The notes under the pieces were generated by a model, which was not told where the DNA came from, did not search any database, and worked only from the letters and a program-made list of their open reading frames with translations. A program made the translations under genes and the position numbers. Shown here in pieces: positions 8,338 through 18,741 of a stretch of DNA of 64,000 nt; position 1 is the first letter of the stretch; every line of letters begins with the position of its first letter. The DNA is from Rhizobiaceae bacterium. GTDB taxonomy: Bacteria; Pseudomonadota; Alphaproteobacteria; Rhizobiales; Rhizobiaceae. The DNA lies in NCBI GenBank assembly GCA_905339215.1, contig CAJPFN010000016.1:1-64000 (forward strand), read 5' to 3'.

Positions 8338-9893
8338 CCTTCGTCCCCGCCCTGCCGGCCGGCCGGCGCTGGGAAGAGCCTGTGGAGCACGGGCACCAGC
8401 GCCTGCGGCAGGTCTTCCGCGATCAGGCCGGGTCCGAAGGCGCGGGCGGCCTCGGCATGCATCCAGACGGCGGCGCAAGCCGCGTCGAAGGTCGGCATGC
8501 CCTGCGCACAAAGGGCGCCGGCAATGCCGGCGAGCACGTCGCCGGAGCCGGCGGTTGCGAGAAGCGGCGTGCCGTTGGAATTGATCGCGGCGCGACCGTC
8601 GGGAGCGGCGATGACGGTGTCGGCACCCTTCAGGATCACGGTCGCGCCGGCGTGCGCGGCCGCCAGCCGCGCCCTTTCCAGCTTCGACGGCTGCCGTTCG
8701 GCCGCGAGATCCGGGAACAGCCGGGCGAACTCGCCCTCGTGAGGGGTGAGAACGACCTCGGTCTCCCCGCCCTTCACCGCGGCGAAGAAAGCTTCCGTGT
8801 GCGCGCCGGCGAGCGCGGTGATGGCGCTGGCGTCGACGACGAGCGCGCAGCCCGACCCGCCGAGCCGCTCGGCCAGCGTCACCAGGAGCGCTGCGGTCGA
8901 GGCGTCCGGCGCAAGCCCCGGCCCGTAGACCAGTGCGCGCGGCCGCCGCTCGGCGAGGAAAGCCTCGACGTCGGCGAGGCCGTCGGCGCGGCGCAGCATG
9001 ATCGAGGTGAGATGCGCGGCGTTGACCGCGAGTGCCGCGCCCGGCGACAGCACGGTGACGGCGCCGGCGCCGGCCCGCGCCGCGCCCATCGCGGCAAGGC
9101 GGGCGGCGCCCGTAGCGGAAGGCCCGCCGGAGAAGACGCCGACATGGCCGCGGCGATACTTGTGTGTGTCCGCCGCAAGGCGCGGCAGCGACCGGCGCCA
9201 CCGCGACGGCCCGTTCTCGAAGACCGTCGGGCCGGATTCGCGGACGATGGCATCGGCAATGCCGATGCCGGCGACGATGATCTCGCCGCACAATTCGCGG
9301 CCGGGATGGAGCAGGTGCCCGGGCTTCCTGCACACGAAGGTGACTGTCTGCGCGGCGCGCATCGCCGTGCCGAGCACCTGCCCGGTCAGGCCGGAGACGC
9401 CCGACGGCAGGTCGACGGCGACGACCGGCACGCCCGCCGCGTTGCAATGGCCGATCGCGGCGGCGTCGACGCCTTCCACCGGCTTCGACAGCCCTGCCCC
9501 GTAAAGCGCGTCGACCACCACCGAAATGTCCGAGGGCCTGAAATCGGCGAGCGGCCACGAGGCCACGGGACAGGAAGCGGCGGCTTTCTCCGCGTCGCTG
9601 CCGCGGCGCGGCTCCGCGCTTGCCCACACGGCGACGTCGAGGCCGATCCCGGCCAGCTGCGCGGCGACCACATAGCCGTCGCCGCCATTGTTGCCGGGGC
9701 CGCAGAGCACGTCGATCCGCGCAGCTTGCGGATGCCGCGCCAGCACGACGCCCGCCACCGCCGTTCCGGCGTTCTGCATCAGGTGCGGGCCGTCGAAGGG
9801 GCCGCGCGCGATGGCGGCCGCGTCGACTTCCGCCATCTGCGCGGGCGTCAGGATTTCGTCGGGCAAGGCTCTCTCCGCCGCTGGGATCGGCAC
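8334..9893 (-). CDS. nnrD: Bifunctional NAD(P)H-hydrate epimerase / ADP-dependent NAD(P)H-hydrate dehydratase
   Basis: Repairs hydrated NADH and NADPH. The 519-residue protein has the YjeF_N epimerase domain first (about 15-215, with the GPGNNGGDGYV loop) and the ribokinase-like dehydratase domain second (about 240-505). The latter shows the NGTPLLATAGSGDVLAG ADP-binding/catalytic signature, including the conserved GSGD aspartate. Domain order and length equal those of E. coli Nnr. It lies head to head with glnB, an arrangement I associate with rhizobia. The gene product is cytosolic. In single-name annotation either nnr or nnrD is used. Confidence 0.95.
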   Translation of the reverse strand: MPIPAAERALPDEILTPAQMAEVDAAAIARGPFDGPHLMQNAGTAVAGVVLARHPQAARIDVLCGPGNNGGDGYVVAAQLAGIGLDVAVWASAEPRRGSDAEKAAASCPVASWPLADFRPSDISVVVDALYGAGLSKPVEGVDAAAIGHCNAAGVPVVAVDLPSGVSGLTGQVLGTAMRAAQTVTFVCRKPGHLLHPGRELCGEIIVAGIGIADAIVRESGPTVFENGPSRWRRSLPRLAADTHKYRRGHVGVFSGGPSATGAARLAAMGAARAGAGAVTVLSPGAALAVNAAHLTSIMLRRADGLADVEAFLAERRPRALVYGPGLAPDASTAALLVTLAERLGGSGCALVVDASAITALAGAHTEAFFAAVKGGETEVVLTPHEGEFARLFPDLAAERQPSKLERARLAAAHAGATVILKGADTVIAAPDGRAAINSNGTPLLATAGSGDVLAGIAGALCAQGMPTFDAACAAVWMHAEAARAFGPGLIAEDLPQALVPVLHRLFPAPAGRQGGDEG

Positions 9894-9898
9894 ACTAG

Positions 9899-10513
<615 letters not shown>

Positions 10514-10553
10514 TACCTGCCAAGAATTTCCAATCGACATAGGGAAGAAATAC

Positions 10554-11963
<1,410 letters not shown>

Positions 11964-12012
11964 GGCCCTCGCCCGCGCAGGCGGGCGGACCGGCACTGGA
12001 CGAGACGAAAGA

Positions 12013-12044
12013 CCCCGGCGGAGCGATCCGCCGGGGTTTTTTTT
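12013..12044 (+). terminator. Rho-independent terminator of glnBA
   Basis: A perfect 10-bp stem (CCCCGGCGGA at 12013-12022 and TCCGCCGGGG at 12027-12036) with a GCGA tetraloop and eight T residues at 12037-12044, 49 bases after the glnA stop. Confidence 0.95.
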
Positions 12045-12141
12045 CTTGCGACATCGCCAAGGAGCGTTCTTCCGGGGCAGGCGAAAGAGGCAGGTTGCGA
12101 CCCCATTGACGTCGTTCCGGCTGCTCCCCTCGGTCCCCGAA

Positions 12142-12189
12142 ACTTGCCATTCAGCAAGTGTCCCTCGGACGGCAGACCCAAGAGGGACA
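12142..12189. repeat. Two adjacent inverted repeats before the DUF2971 gene
   Basis: ACTTGC-N6-GCAAGT (12142-12159) is followed at once by TGTCCCTC-N15-GAGGGACA (12159-12189). They lie 75-120 bases upstream of the DUF2971 start and could be operators or the edge of the accessory islet. No T-tract follows, so a terminator is unlikely. Confidence 0.4.
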
Positions 12190-12263
12190 GCGGGCTGACC
12201 GCTTTGTCGTCGGCGTGCAACGCCGTCGTGCGTTTGCACGCGTTCAATGGCTATAGTGACTCG

Positions 12264-13253
12264 ATGGAAACGCCTCCGAAGCTTTATCGATATCGTCCGC
12301 TTGAAGAAGCTTTACTTGATCGCGAGCTAGGGGCCCTCCGGGACAGCTACCTTTATGCGCCACCATTCGCCGCCATGAACGATCCGATGGAGGCGTTTTA
12401 CGAGACTGGTAGCCCTGGCGACCGGATCATAAATGCGATGCTTGCCCCTTCCGGGAAGCGGATCGACGGCATTTACGAGATACTGTCCAAGATGATCGAT
12501 CGATTTGCGCTTGTCTCGTTCTCTAGTAGTTACGAGGACCTGCCGATGTGGGCTTACTACGGCAGCAACTTCGCGGGAATGTGCCTGGAGTTCGACTCGG
12601 CAGAGCTAGCCATCGGGGATTTTCAGGGTGAGAGGTTGCGGCCAGTCATCTACGCTCGCAATGCCTTGCCCTCGCTGTCGGTTGCCGATATGGCGCCCGA
12701 GCGCCTTGAAGAGGCTGTGACCGCCCGCATTACGCGCAAGCGTATCGAGTGGGCGCACGAGAAGGAATGGCGGTTCATCACCGGCGAGGTAGGGCCGAAA
12801 CATTATCTGGATGACGCGCTTCGGCGTGTGTTCCTTGGCCCACGCGTCCAACCAGAACACGCGGCTCGCATTTGCGAGGTATTGGACCGCCGTCCGGTCG
12901 AGGTTCTGCAGGGAGAAATACGAGGCTTCGAATTGACGTTCCGTCCTATCAAGCTGGCAACCCCGCTTGAGGAATGCGAGCGTGTCGGGGCGGGGCGGTT
13001 TGATCCTGCAGAGCACCTATATGCTGAAAAGGAAATTCGAGAGTTCCTGACTGTCCCCTTCGACAACCTTCATGAAGAGTGTCGCCGAACTGCATTACGG
13101 CCGAACATGGAAGAGCTCGCCGGTGTAGATCTCGTCGGCGGTGATAAGAGTGCAATTTACTTTTGGACAACCTACAAGCTGCGGAACGGCCGTGAGATTT
13201 ACCATAAGCGCTACTTCGATCGACGCCTTGGCTTGATAGCAGATCGGACGTGA
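12264..13253 (+). CDS. DUF2971 domain protein
   Basis: A 329-residue protein. DUF2971 features are visible: the opening LYRYRPLEEALLD, LYAPPFAAMNDPMEAFYE (the N-D-P signature), ALVSFSSSYEDLPMWAYYG (S-x-S and W-x-x-Y-G), GMCLEF, and HEKEWRFI. The biochemical role of this family is not settled, and it is common in mobile and defence-rich regions. The frame is open upstream to 12144, but homologues begin just before the YRYRP motif, so I take ATG 12264. GC and codon use are clearly less biased than in the flanking glnA, which suggests transfer. The PIN gene follows on the same strand after 343 bases. Confidence 0.8.
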   Translation: METPPKLYRYRPLEEALLDRELGALRDSYLYAPPFAAMNDPMEAFYETGSPGDRIINAMLAPSGKRIDGIYEILSKMIDRFALVSFSSSYEDLPMWAYYGSNFAGMCLEFDSAELAIGDFQGERLRPVIYARNALPSLSVADMAPERLEEAVTARITRKRIEWAHEKEWRFITGEVGPKHYLDDALRRVFLGPRVQPEHAARICEVLDRRPVEVLQGEIRGFELTFRPIKLATPLEECERVGAGRFDPAEHLYAEKEIREFLTVPFDNLHEECRRTALRPNMEELAGVDLVGGDKSAIYFWTTYKLRNGREIYHKRYFDRRLGLIADRT

Positions 13254-13596
13254 TCGAACTCAGAGACTCGATGTCCGATCTAGGGCAGCGTACCTAAGCC
13301 ATAAACAGCCGACATGAGGCGCGATGCGCTCAGTGTCCCAGAGCCACCTGAAAGGCCGCTTTCGCAACTCAGCCGGTCAAAACCAGACTGGCAACAATCC
13401 ACCCCTCTTTTGCCGGCCTGAAGTTGACTCCAAGCCGATCGTTCCGCGACTTTGCTTGTCGATCCCTATGTCGTCTGGCGCAATATATGCTTCCGCCGGG
13501 CGACTTCCGCACCCAATGCGGAAAAGACAGCCTGCGGGTGGTGACCATGCGCTTGGAAGTCGCTAGCCTCCGAACTCAAATTTCCGCGGGGCTAAG
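13254..13596. other. Non-coding gap, no feature recognised
   Basis: A stretch of 343 bases between the DUF2971 and PIN genes. An 80-codon open frame (13324-13566) crosses it, but its composition is unlike a protein and no ribosome site precedes it. I see no RNA gene or strong hairpin. It presumably holds the promoter of the PIN gene. Confidence 0.5.
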
Positions 13597-14631
13597 GTGA
13601 AGATCAAACTACTGATCGACACGTCGGTATGGCTAGATCTAACGAAAGATCCGCGCCACCTGCCGTTGCTGGACGCCCTATTCGCGATGACGGAGGCGGG
13701 CGAAGTTGAATTAATCCTGCCGCAAATGATTCTCGATGAGTTCGCCCGCAATCGGGACCGGGTAGTGGCATCCAGCCGCGCCAGCCTTTCAAGTCATTTC
13801 AAACGGGTGAAGGACGCAATTGTGCAGTTCGCACCTGAGGACGGCCGGAACGAGATTCTGCAACAGCTAAATGAAATTGATCATCGCATCGCCACTGGTG
13901 GCGAGGCCGTGAACGAAGCGGTTAGCCTGATCGAGAAGCTGTTCACAACAACCAGTCCGATCCCCGTCAGCGAGAGCGTTAAGGCCCGCGCAGCGGATCG
14001 CGCCATCGCCAAGGTAGCCCCGTTCCACCGGCAAATAAACGGTATTGGAGACGCGATAATCATTGAGACATACATCGACGCGTGCGCTGAGAGGGAGGCG
14101 GACGACGTGCTCGCGTTCGTCACGCACAACGTCCACGACTTTAGTCAGAAGGGTGCCGACACGCGCTTACCGCATCCAGATATCGCGGCTGTCTTCGACG
14201 GGGTGCACTCGCGTTACTCAACCAACCTTGGCGTAATACTGAATGAGTACGCCGGCGACCTGATTGAAGAGATCACCTTCGACCGGGAATACACCCAACA
14301 ATCCCGGACACTGTCTGAACTGCTCGGAGCTGAGGACAAGTTAACTACGCAGATTTGGTATGGCCGCAAGGGTGGCATCATCGACGCGGTCGAAAGTGGC
14401 AAGCAAAAGCGGGTTCCGAGGGAAGTCTGGGATGCTGCCAAACCCAAGGATCGACGGGGCATGATCGTAGACGAGATATGGGATGGTATGATCGCCGCTA
14501 TGAAGTCCGCCGAAGAGCAGTACCCCGACGAGCTAGGCCCGTGGACCGATTTCGAGTGGGGAATGCTCAGCGGCAAGCTGTCCGCTATCCGCTGGGTGCT
14601 CGGTGACGAGTGGGACATGCTCGACACTTGA
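13597..14631 (+). CDS. PIN domain ribonuclease-like protein (DUF4935 type)
   Basis: A 344-residue protein whose first 185 residues form a PIN-like nuclease domain. The acidic residues expected at the metal site are present: D8 in LLIDTSVWLD, E48 in MILDEFARN, D152 in GIGDAIIIETY, and D170/D181 around AFVTHNVHDFS. The arrangement matches the large DUF4935-type PIN proteins rather than the roughly 130-aa VapC toxins, and no antitoxin gene lies next to it. The C-terminal 150 residues are of unknown role. Start is ATG 13597; a possible GGGG-type ribosome site precedes it. GC is lower than in the core genes around it. Likely cleaves RNA, but target and trigger are unknown. Confidence 0.82.
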   Translation: MKIKLLIDTSVWLDLTKDPRHLPLLDALFAMTEAGEVELILPQMILDEFARNRDRVVASSRASLSSHFKRVKDAIVQFAPEDGRNEILQQLNEIDHRIATGGEAVNEAVSLIEKLFTTTSPIPVSESVKARAADRAIAKVAPFHRQINGIGDAIIIETYIDACAEREADDVLAFVTHNVHDFSQKGADTRLPHPDIAAVFDGVHSRYSTNLGVILNEYAGDLIEEITFDREYTQQSRTLSELLGAEDKLTTQIWYGRKGGIIDAVESGKQKRVPREVWDAAKPKDRRGMIVDEIWDGMIAAMKSAEEQYPDELGPWTDFEWGMLSGKLSAIRWVLGDEWDMLDT

Positions 14632-14837
14632 GCCATTTTTTTGTCGAAAATTCTTTCCCTTCCGGAGGGCAGGGATAGCTGGTGACAGAACTGGACGACT
14701 TTGGTACCAAATGAATGGCGGCTTTCGGCCATATCGACCCCTAAAGCCGCCAGTCTCCTTCCCACCCCGAACTCGCCGGTCAGGCGGAATACGCATCTGC
14801 CTGGGCGGAACAGGCCGCCCTCAAGCGCCGCGTCGCC

Positions 14838-15119
14838 TTACTCCGCCGCCACCAGCTCGAACTCCACCCTTCGTCCCAGCGCCGCGGCAAAGCGCGTGAC
14901 GAGATCGAGGCTCGGCAGGTGATGGGCGTTTTCGAGCCGCGCGACCACCGATTGCGTCGTGCCCATCCTGGCCGCCACCTGCTTCTGCGTCAGCCCCGCC
15001 GCGTGCCGCGCCTCCACCATGGCGCCGACGAGGGCGTAGACGGGCCCGAGCCTGTCGTACTCGGCCTTCACGTCGGGAGAGGCCAGCAGGCGCTTCTTGA
15101 GATCCGCAAGGCCCGCCAT
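14838..15119 (-). CDS. XRE-family helix-turn-helix regulator, HigA-like
   Basis: A 93-residue DNA-binding protein. The helix-turn-helix is in AAGLTQKQVAARMGTTQSVVARLENAHHLP, with the residues after it (LDLVTRFAAALGR) typical of the antitoxin half of HigBA-type pairs. I choose ATG 15119 because GGAG lies eight bases before it; an in-frame ATG at 15194 has no ribosome site and adds an unrelated leader. No toxin gene is visible on either side, so it is orphaned or a simple regulator. Confidence 0.82.
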   Translation of the reverse strand: MAGLADLKKRLLASPDVKAEYDRLGPVYALVGAMVEARHAAGLTQKQVAARMGTTQSVVARLENAHHLPSLDLVTRFAAALGRRVEFELVAAE

Positions 15120-15187
15120 CGATCCAACTCCGTCATTCTCCTCTCGGCCGGGCCATCGGACTAGCCCCTGCTCGATGTCCGCAAGAA

Positions 15188-15212
15188 ATAGCATCCGTGC
15201 TATATTTGTAGC
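15188..15212. promoter_or_regulatory. Overlapping palindromes, candidate operator of the XRE gene
   Basis: ATAGCA-TCCG-TGCTAT (15188-15203) is a perfect 6-bp dyad, and GCTA-N6-TAGC (15199-15212) overlaps it. They lie 70-95 bases upstream of the XRE start, where autoregulatory operators of HigA-type proteins are usually found. The binding itself is inferred. Confidence 0.4.
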
Positions 15213-15375
15213 AACACCCGGCGTCGCCCGCAGACACGTTCACCGCAAGGGTAGCCCATGGCCCCCCGCGAACTCGCCCGCCCCCTGTCACCATCTGTCA
15301 GCAGACTTCGAAAATTTTATCCTCCTCCCTTTCGCCCTGCGCGACAATCCTCCTGCCTGACGAAAGGAGGTAGCG

Positions 15376-15837
15376 ATGGAGTGGCAGCGGGCATGGCGGG
15401 AGGAACGGGCGGCGCTGATGCGCCTCGTCGCCCTGCTTCATGCCTTCGCCGGCCTCGCCGAGCGCGCCGCCGGTCGCTCCGCTTTCGTCCGCGGCGTCGT
15501 TCTCTGGATCCTGCGGCGCGCCGAGGCGATCGCGCGCGACTTCGTCGTCGGCGAGGAGGCCCTGCCGCCCGAGATAGACCCTTGGTCGACGGCAACCGGT
15601 CCGTCCGGCAACCGGCCCGAGGACGCATTGTATCTCGCCGAGATGTTTCGCGTGCTGGCCTTTGAACTCGAGGCACAGACAGCGCTGCTATGTTCGCCCG
15701 GTGACGGCCGCGCCGGCCGAACCGGGAATCCCGGCGTCCGGCGGGCGGCGGCCGAAAAGGCTCTGGCCGCGCTCTCCGCTTTCGCTTCCTTTGCCCTTCT
15801 CTCCCCGCATCTCGGGCGCGCGCCCGACACGTCGTGA
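15376..15837 (+). CDS. Hypothetical alpha-helical protein, 153 aa
   Basis: No family recognised. The protein is alanine- and arginine-rich and mostly helical (MEWQRAWREERAALMRLVALLHAFAG at the start). It has no signal peptide and no convincing membrane span. A very good ribosome site, AAAGGAGG, ends six bases before the ATG, which makes translation here credible. GC is as high as in core genes. Function unknown. Confidence 0.65.
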   Translation: MEWQRAWREERAALMRLVALLHAFAGLAERAAGRSAFVRGVVLWILRRAEAIARDFVVGEEALPPEIDPWSTATGPSGNRPEDALYLAEMFRVLAFELEAQTALLCSPGDGRAGRTGNPGVRRAAAEKALAALSAFASFALLSPHLGRAPDTS

Positions 15838-16127
15838 CCCGCCGCTGCGCAAACCGGCCACCTCTCTGACAGCCGCGTTCATGCGCCGCGGCAACGATGG
15901 CCTGTGCCTACGAAAAAGCCCCGGCGGATCGCCCGGCGGAGGTATTTTTTTGCGCCGTCGATTCTCCCGTGCCCGCGGACGGCTGTGGCCGCTGTCGCGT
16001 GACCGAAATTTCCGCAGGCGCGGTCGCGTCGCGACCCGGAATCCGGCGCGCGAACCTCGCTCCCCTTCAAGGCTCCGCTACAATCGCGCATGATCCTTTG
16101 CGTCGCGTCGGCGGAGGATGATTCGAG

Positions 16128-17177
16128 ATGAAACGGCATTCCATGGCCTTGGCGCTCGCCGCGGCCGCATCGCTGGCGCAAGTAGCCGGCGCCTCGGCCG
16201 AGACCCCCTATCTCGACGACCGCTCGGACGCCGCGGCGCTGGTGCGGTCCTTCTACAACGCGGTGAACCGGCGCGAATATGCCCGCGCCTGGGACTATTT
16301 CGGCGAGGCGAAGCCGTCGAAGACCTTCGACGCGTTCGCCGCCGGTTACGAGAAGACCGAGCGGGTCGACGTCGTCACCGGCGCCGTCGCCGCGGAGGGC
16401 GCGGCCGGCAGCGCCATCTACTACGTGCCGGTCGCCATCAGCGCCGTCGACGCCGGCGGCGAGGCGAAGGTCTTTGCCGGCTGCTACCGCGCCCGGCTCG
16501 CCAATCCGCAGGTCCAGGGCGTGCCGTTCCGGCCGCTGCACCTGGAAAAGGGCAGCCTGAAGCCGGCCGACGGCGACCTCGCCGACGCGCTGCCCGCGCG
16601 CTGCGCCGACGGGCCGGAGCCGGAGCCGCGCGACGCGGTGCTGGAGCGGGTCGAGGCGGGCTTCCGCGCCGCCTATGCCCAGACCTGCCAGACGCTCGAA
16701 CCCGACGCCGAGCCGGACGCGGCGACGCCCGAGATCCACGAGATCGGCTTCCGCTATTCCTCCGACGGCGAGGCCGACGAGGAGCGCAAGGCCCGCCTGT
16801 TCCGCTTCACCTGCGGCTGGGGCGCCTATAACACCAATGAGGTCTACTACCTCGCCGACGACATCGGCGACGTGAGCCAGCTGCAGTTCGCCCAGCCCGA
16901 ACTCGACATCCGCTACGAGAACGAGGACGACCGCACGGTCAGGTCGATGCGCATTATCGGCTACACGGCGAGCGACCGGGCGGTGAACTCGTTCTACGAT
17001 CCCGCGACGCGCACCATCACCACCTTCTCCAAGTGGCGCGGCGTCGGCGACGCCTCCTCGTCCGGCCTTTACCTCTTCCGCGACGGTCGTTTCGTCCTGG
17101 TGAAGTACGAAGTCGACGCCAGCTACGACGAGGAGATCAATCCCGAGGCGGTGCTCGACTTCGACACCGCGCCCTGA
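16128..17177 (+). CDS. Secreted protein with DUF1176-like C-terminus
   Basis: A 349-residue exported protein with signal peptide MKRHSMALALAAAASLAQVAGASA. The first half (about 30-150) begins YLDDRSDAAALVRSFYNAVNRREYARAWDYF, reminiscent of SnoaL/NTF2-like folds. The second half resembles DUF1176, with CGWGAYNTNEVYYLADD and RDGRFVLVKYEVD. Cysteines are few and paired (C-GWGAYN). The start at 16128 follows GGAGG at 16111-16115 by about a dozen bases; ATG 16143 is a possible alternative. Role unknown; it may sense or bind a periplasmic ligand. Confidence 0.75.
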   Translation: MKRHSMALALAAAASLAQVAGASAETPYLDDRSDAAALVRSFYNAVNRREYARAWDYFGEAKPSKTFDAFAAGYEKTERVDVVTGAVAAEGAAGSAIYYVPVAISAVDAGGEAKVFAGCYRARLANPQVQGVPFRPLHLEKGSLKPADGDLADALPARCADGPEPEPRDAVLERVEAGFRAAYAQTCQTLEPDAEPDAATPEIHEIGFRYSSDGEADEERKARLFRFTCGWGAYNTNEVYYLADDIGDVSQLQFAQPELDIRYENEDDRTVRSMRIIGYTASDRAVNSFYDPATRTITTFSKWRGVGDASSSGLYLFRDGRFVLVKYEVDASYDEEINPEAVLDFDTAP

Positions 17178-17217
17178 GCGGGGCGCGGCCGGCATTGCGC
17201 GGCAACGGATCGGCGAC

Positions 17218-18648
17218 ATGACGACAGGCGCGTACGCGGAAACCGGGCTCCTTGCGGCCGAACTCGCCGGCCTGCTCGCCCTGCCGGCGCGCGCCGCGCC
17301 GCGCCTCGTCTCGTCTGTGATCGATGACCGCAGCGACCATGTCGTCGAGCGGCTGGCGCTGGACATCCGCGGCGCGGCCGTGCGCGGCATCCTCGCCCGC
17401 CCGCACGGCGAAGGCCCCTTCCCGGCCGTGCTCTACTGCCACGCCCACGGCGCCCGCTACGAGATCGGCGCAGACGAACTGCTCGACGGACGGCCGAGCC
17501 TGATTTCGCCCTACGGGCCGGCGCTGGCGCGCGCCGGCTTCGTCTCGCTCGCCATCGACATGCCGACCTTCGGCGAGCGCCGCGAGCCGGGCGAGAGCGC
17601 GCTGTCGAAGGCCCTTCTGTGGCATGGCCGCACGCTGATGGGCGAGATGCTGGCCGACCACCTGGCGGCGTTCGACTATCTCGGTACGCGCGACGACGTG
17701 GATGCGGACCGGATCGCCGTGCTCGGCTTGTCGATGGGTGCAACCCACGCCTTCTTCCTCAGCGCGCTGGAGCCCCGCCTCGCCGGCGCAGCACATCTGT
17801 GCTGCTTCGCCGACTGGCAAAACCTTGTCCAGACCGGCGCGCACGATTTGCACGGCCACTACATGACCGTCCCCGGCCTGCTCGAGAAAACCTCGGTCGG
17901 GCGCATCGCCGGCATGGTCGCGCCGCGGCCGCAACTGGTCTGCGTCGGCGACCTCGACCCGCTGACGCCGCCCGAAGCGGTCGACGTCGCGCTCGCCGAG
18001 ACGCGCGCCGCCTATGCCGCCAAAGGCGCGGCGGGCGCGTTGACGCTGTTGCGCTCGCCCGGTACCGGCCATGTCGAGACCCCGGCCATGCGCGCGGCGG
18101 TGGTCGAGTTCCTGGCCAGCCTTGCAAGACGAAAAGAACCCATGAGCACTAACGACCCATCGGCCCTCCCGCCCATCCGGCCGATAGCGCCGGCCGACGA
18201 GCCTGCCGTGCTCGCGCTGAACAACGCCCACGCCGAGGAGCTCTCCTGGCTGGAGCCGGAAAAGCTCCGCGCCATGATCGGCAACGCCTTCGCCGCACCC
18301 TGCATTGGCGCGATCGAGGCCTACATGCTCGCCTTCGATCAGGACGGCGACTACGACAGCCCGAATTTCCTCTGGTTCCGCGCGCGCTACCCGCGCTTCG
18401 TCTATGTCGACCGCATCGCCGTCGTTCCGTCGGCGCGCGGCCGCGGCCATGCGCGGCGGCTCTACGAGGAGCTTTTCGCCGCCGCGCGCGCCGCCGGCCA
18501 CGACATCGTCGTCTGCGAGGTCAATTCGGACCCGCCCAATCCGGCCTCGGACGCCTTCCATGCGGCGCTCGGCTTTGCCGAGGTGGGATCCGCCGCGATC
18601 CATGGCGGCAGGAAGACGGTGCGCTATTACGCCCGGCCGCTCGGGTGA
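17218..18648 (+). CDS. Fusion of alpha/beta hydrolase and GNAT acetyltransferase
   Basis: A 476-residue two-domain protein. Residues 30-305 are a dienelactone-hydrolase-like alpha/beta hydrolase: nucleophile S172 in GLSMG, acid D245 or D247 in VGDLDPLTPP, H285 in GTGHVETP. Residues 318-476 are a GNAT domain (COG3818-like) with acetyl-CoA loop ARGRGHARRLYEEL (406-419). Between them an ATG (M309, base 18142) begins MSTNDPSALPP, which looks like the start of a once separate gene. No stop or frameshift separates the parts, so they are either a true fusion or two genes joined by loss of a stop. The start at 17218 is 41 bases after the previous gene. Substrates unknown. Confidence 0.82.
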   Translation: MTTGAYAETGLLAAELAGLLALPARAAPRLVSSVIDDRSDHVVERLALDIRGAAVRGILARPHGEGPFPAVLYCHAHGARYEIGADELLDGRPSLISPYGPALARAGFVSLAIDMPTFGERREPGESALSKALLWHGRTLMGEMLADHLAAFDYLGTRDDVDADRIAVLGLSMGATHAFFLSALEPRLAGAAHLCCFADWQNLVQTGAHDLHGHYMTVPGLLEKTSVGRIAGMVAPRPQLVCVGDLDPLTPPEAVDVALAETRAAYAAKGAAGALTLLRSPGTGHVETPAMRAAVVEFLASLARRKEPMSTNDPSALPPIRPIAPADEPAVLALNNAHAEELSWLEPEKLRAMIGNAFAAPCIGAIEAYMLAFDQDGDYDSPNFLWFRARYPRFVYVDRIAVVPSARGRGHARRLYEELFAAARAAGHDIVVCEVNSDPPNPASDAFHAALGFAEVGSAAIHGGRKTVRYYARPLG

Positions 18649-18697
18649 GCCTTCGTCGGCACCCTGTCGCCTGCGCGCACGCGGTCGGGCAAACGAA

Positions 18698-18719
18698 AAG
18701 GGGGCCGTGCGGCCCCCTT
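18698..18719. terminator. Bidirectional terminator hairpin
   Basis: AAGGGGGCC-GTGC-GGCCCCCTT, a 9-bp perfect stem, lies between the convergent hydrolase-GNAT gene and the coxM-like gene and could stop transcripts from both sides. The T-tracts are short, so efficiency may be modest. Confidence 0.75.
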
Positions 18720-18741
18720 CCCTGCTCGGATGCGAATTCGC

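Noticed and set aside
6403-8742. Long plus-strand open frame (779 codons) opposite the heme-motif gene and nnrD
   Set aside because: Arginine/alanine-rich translation with no domain, antisense to two genes with clear signal peptide and catalytic motifs. Typical of high-GC DNA.
15120-15194. Upstream extension of the XRE gene to ATG 15194
   Set aside because: No ribosome site, and the start would sit within the candidate operator; GGAG favours 15119.
15912-15957. CCCCGGCGGA-like T-rich stretch resembling the glnA terminator
   Set aside because: The two GC blocks are direct rather than inverted copies, so no proper stem forms.
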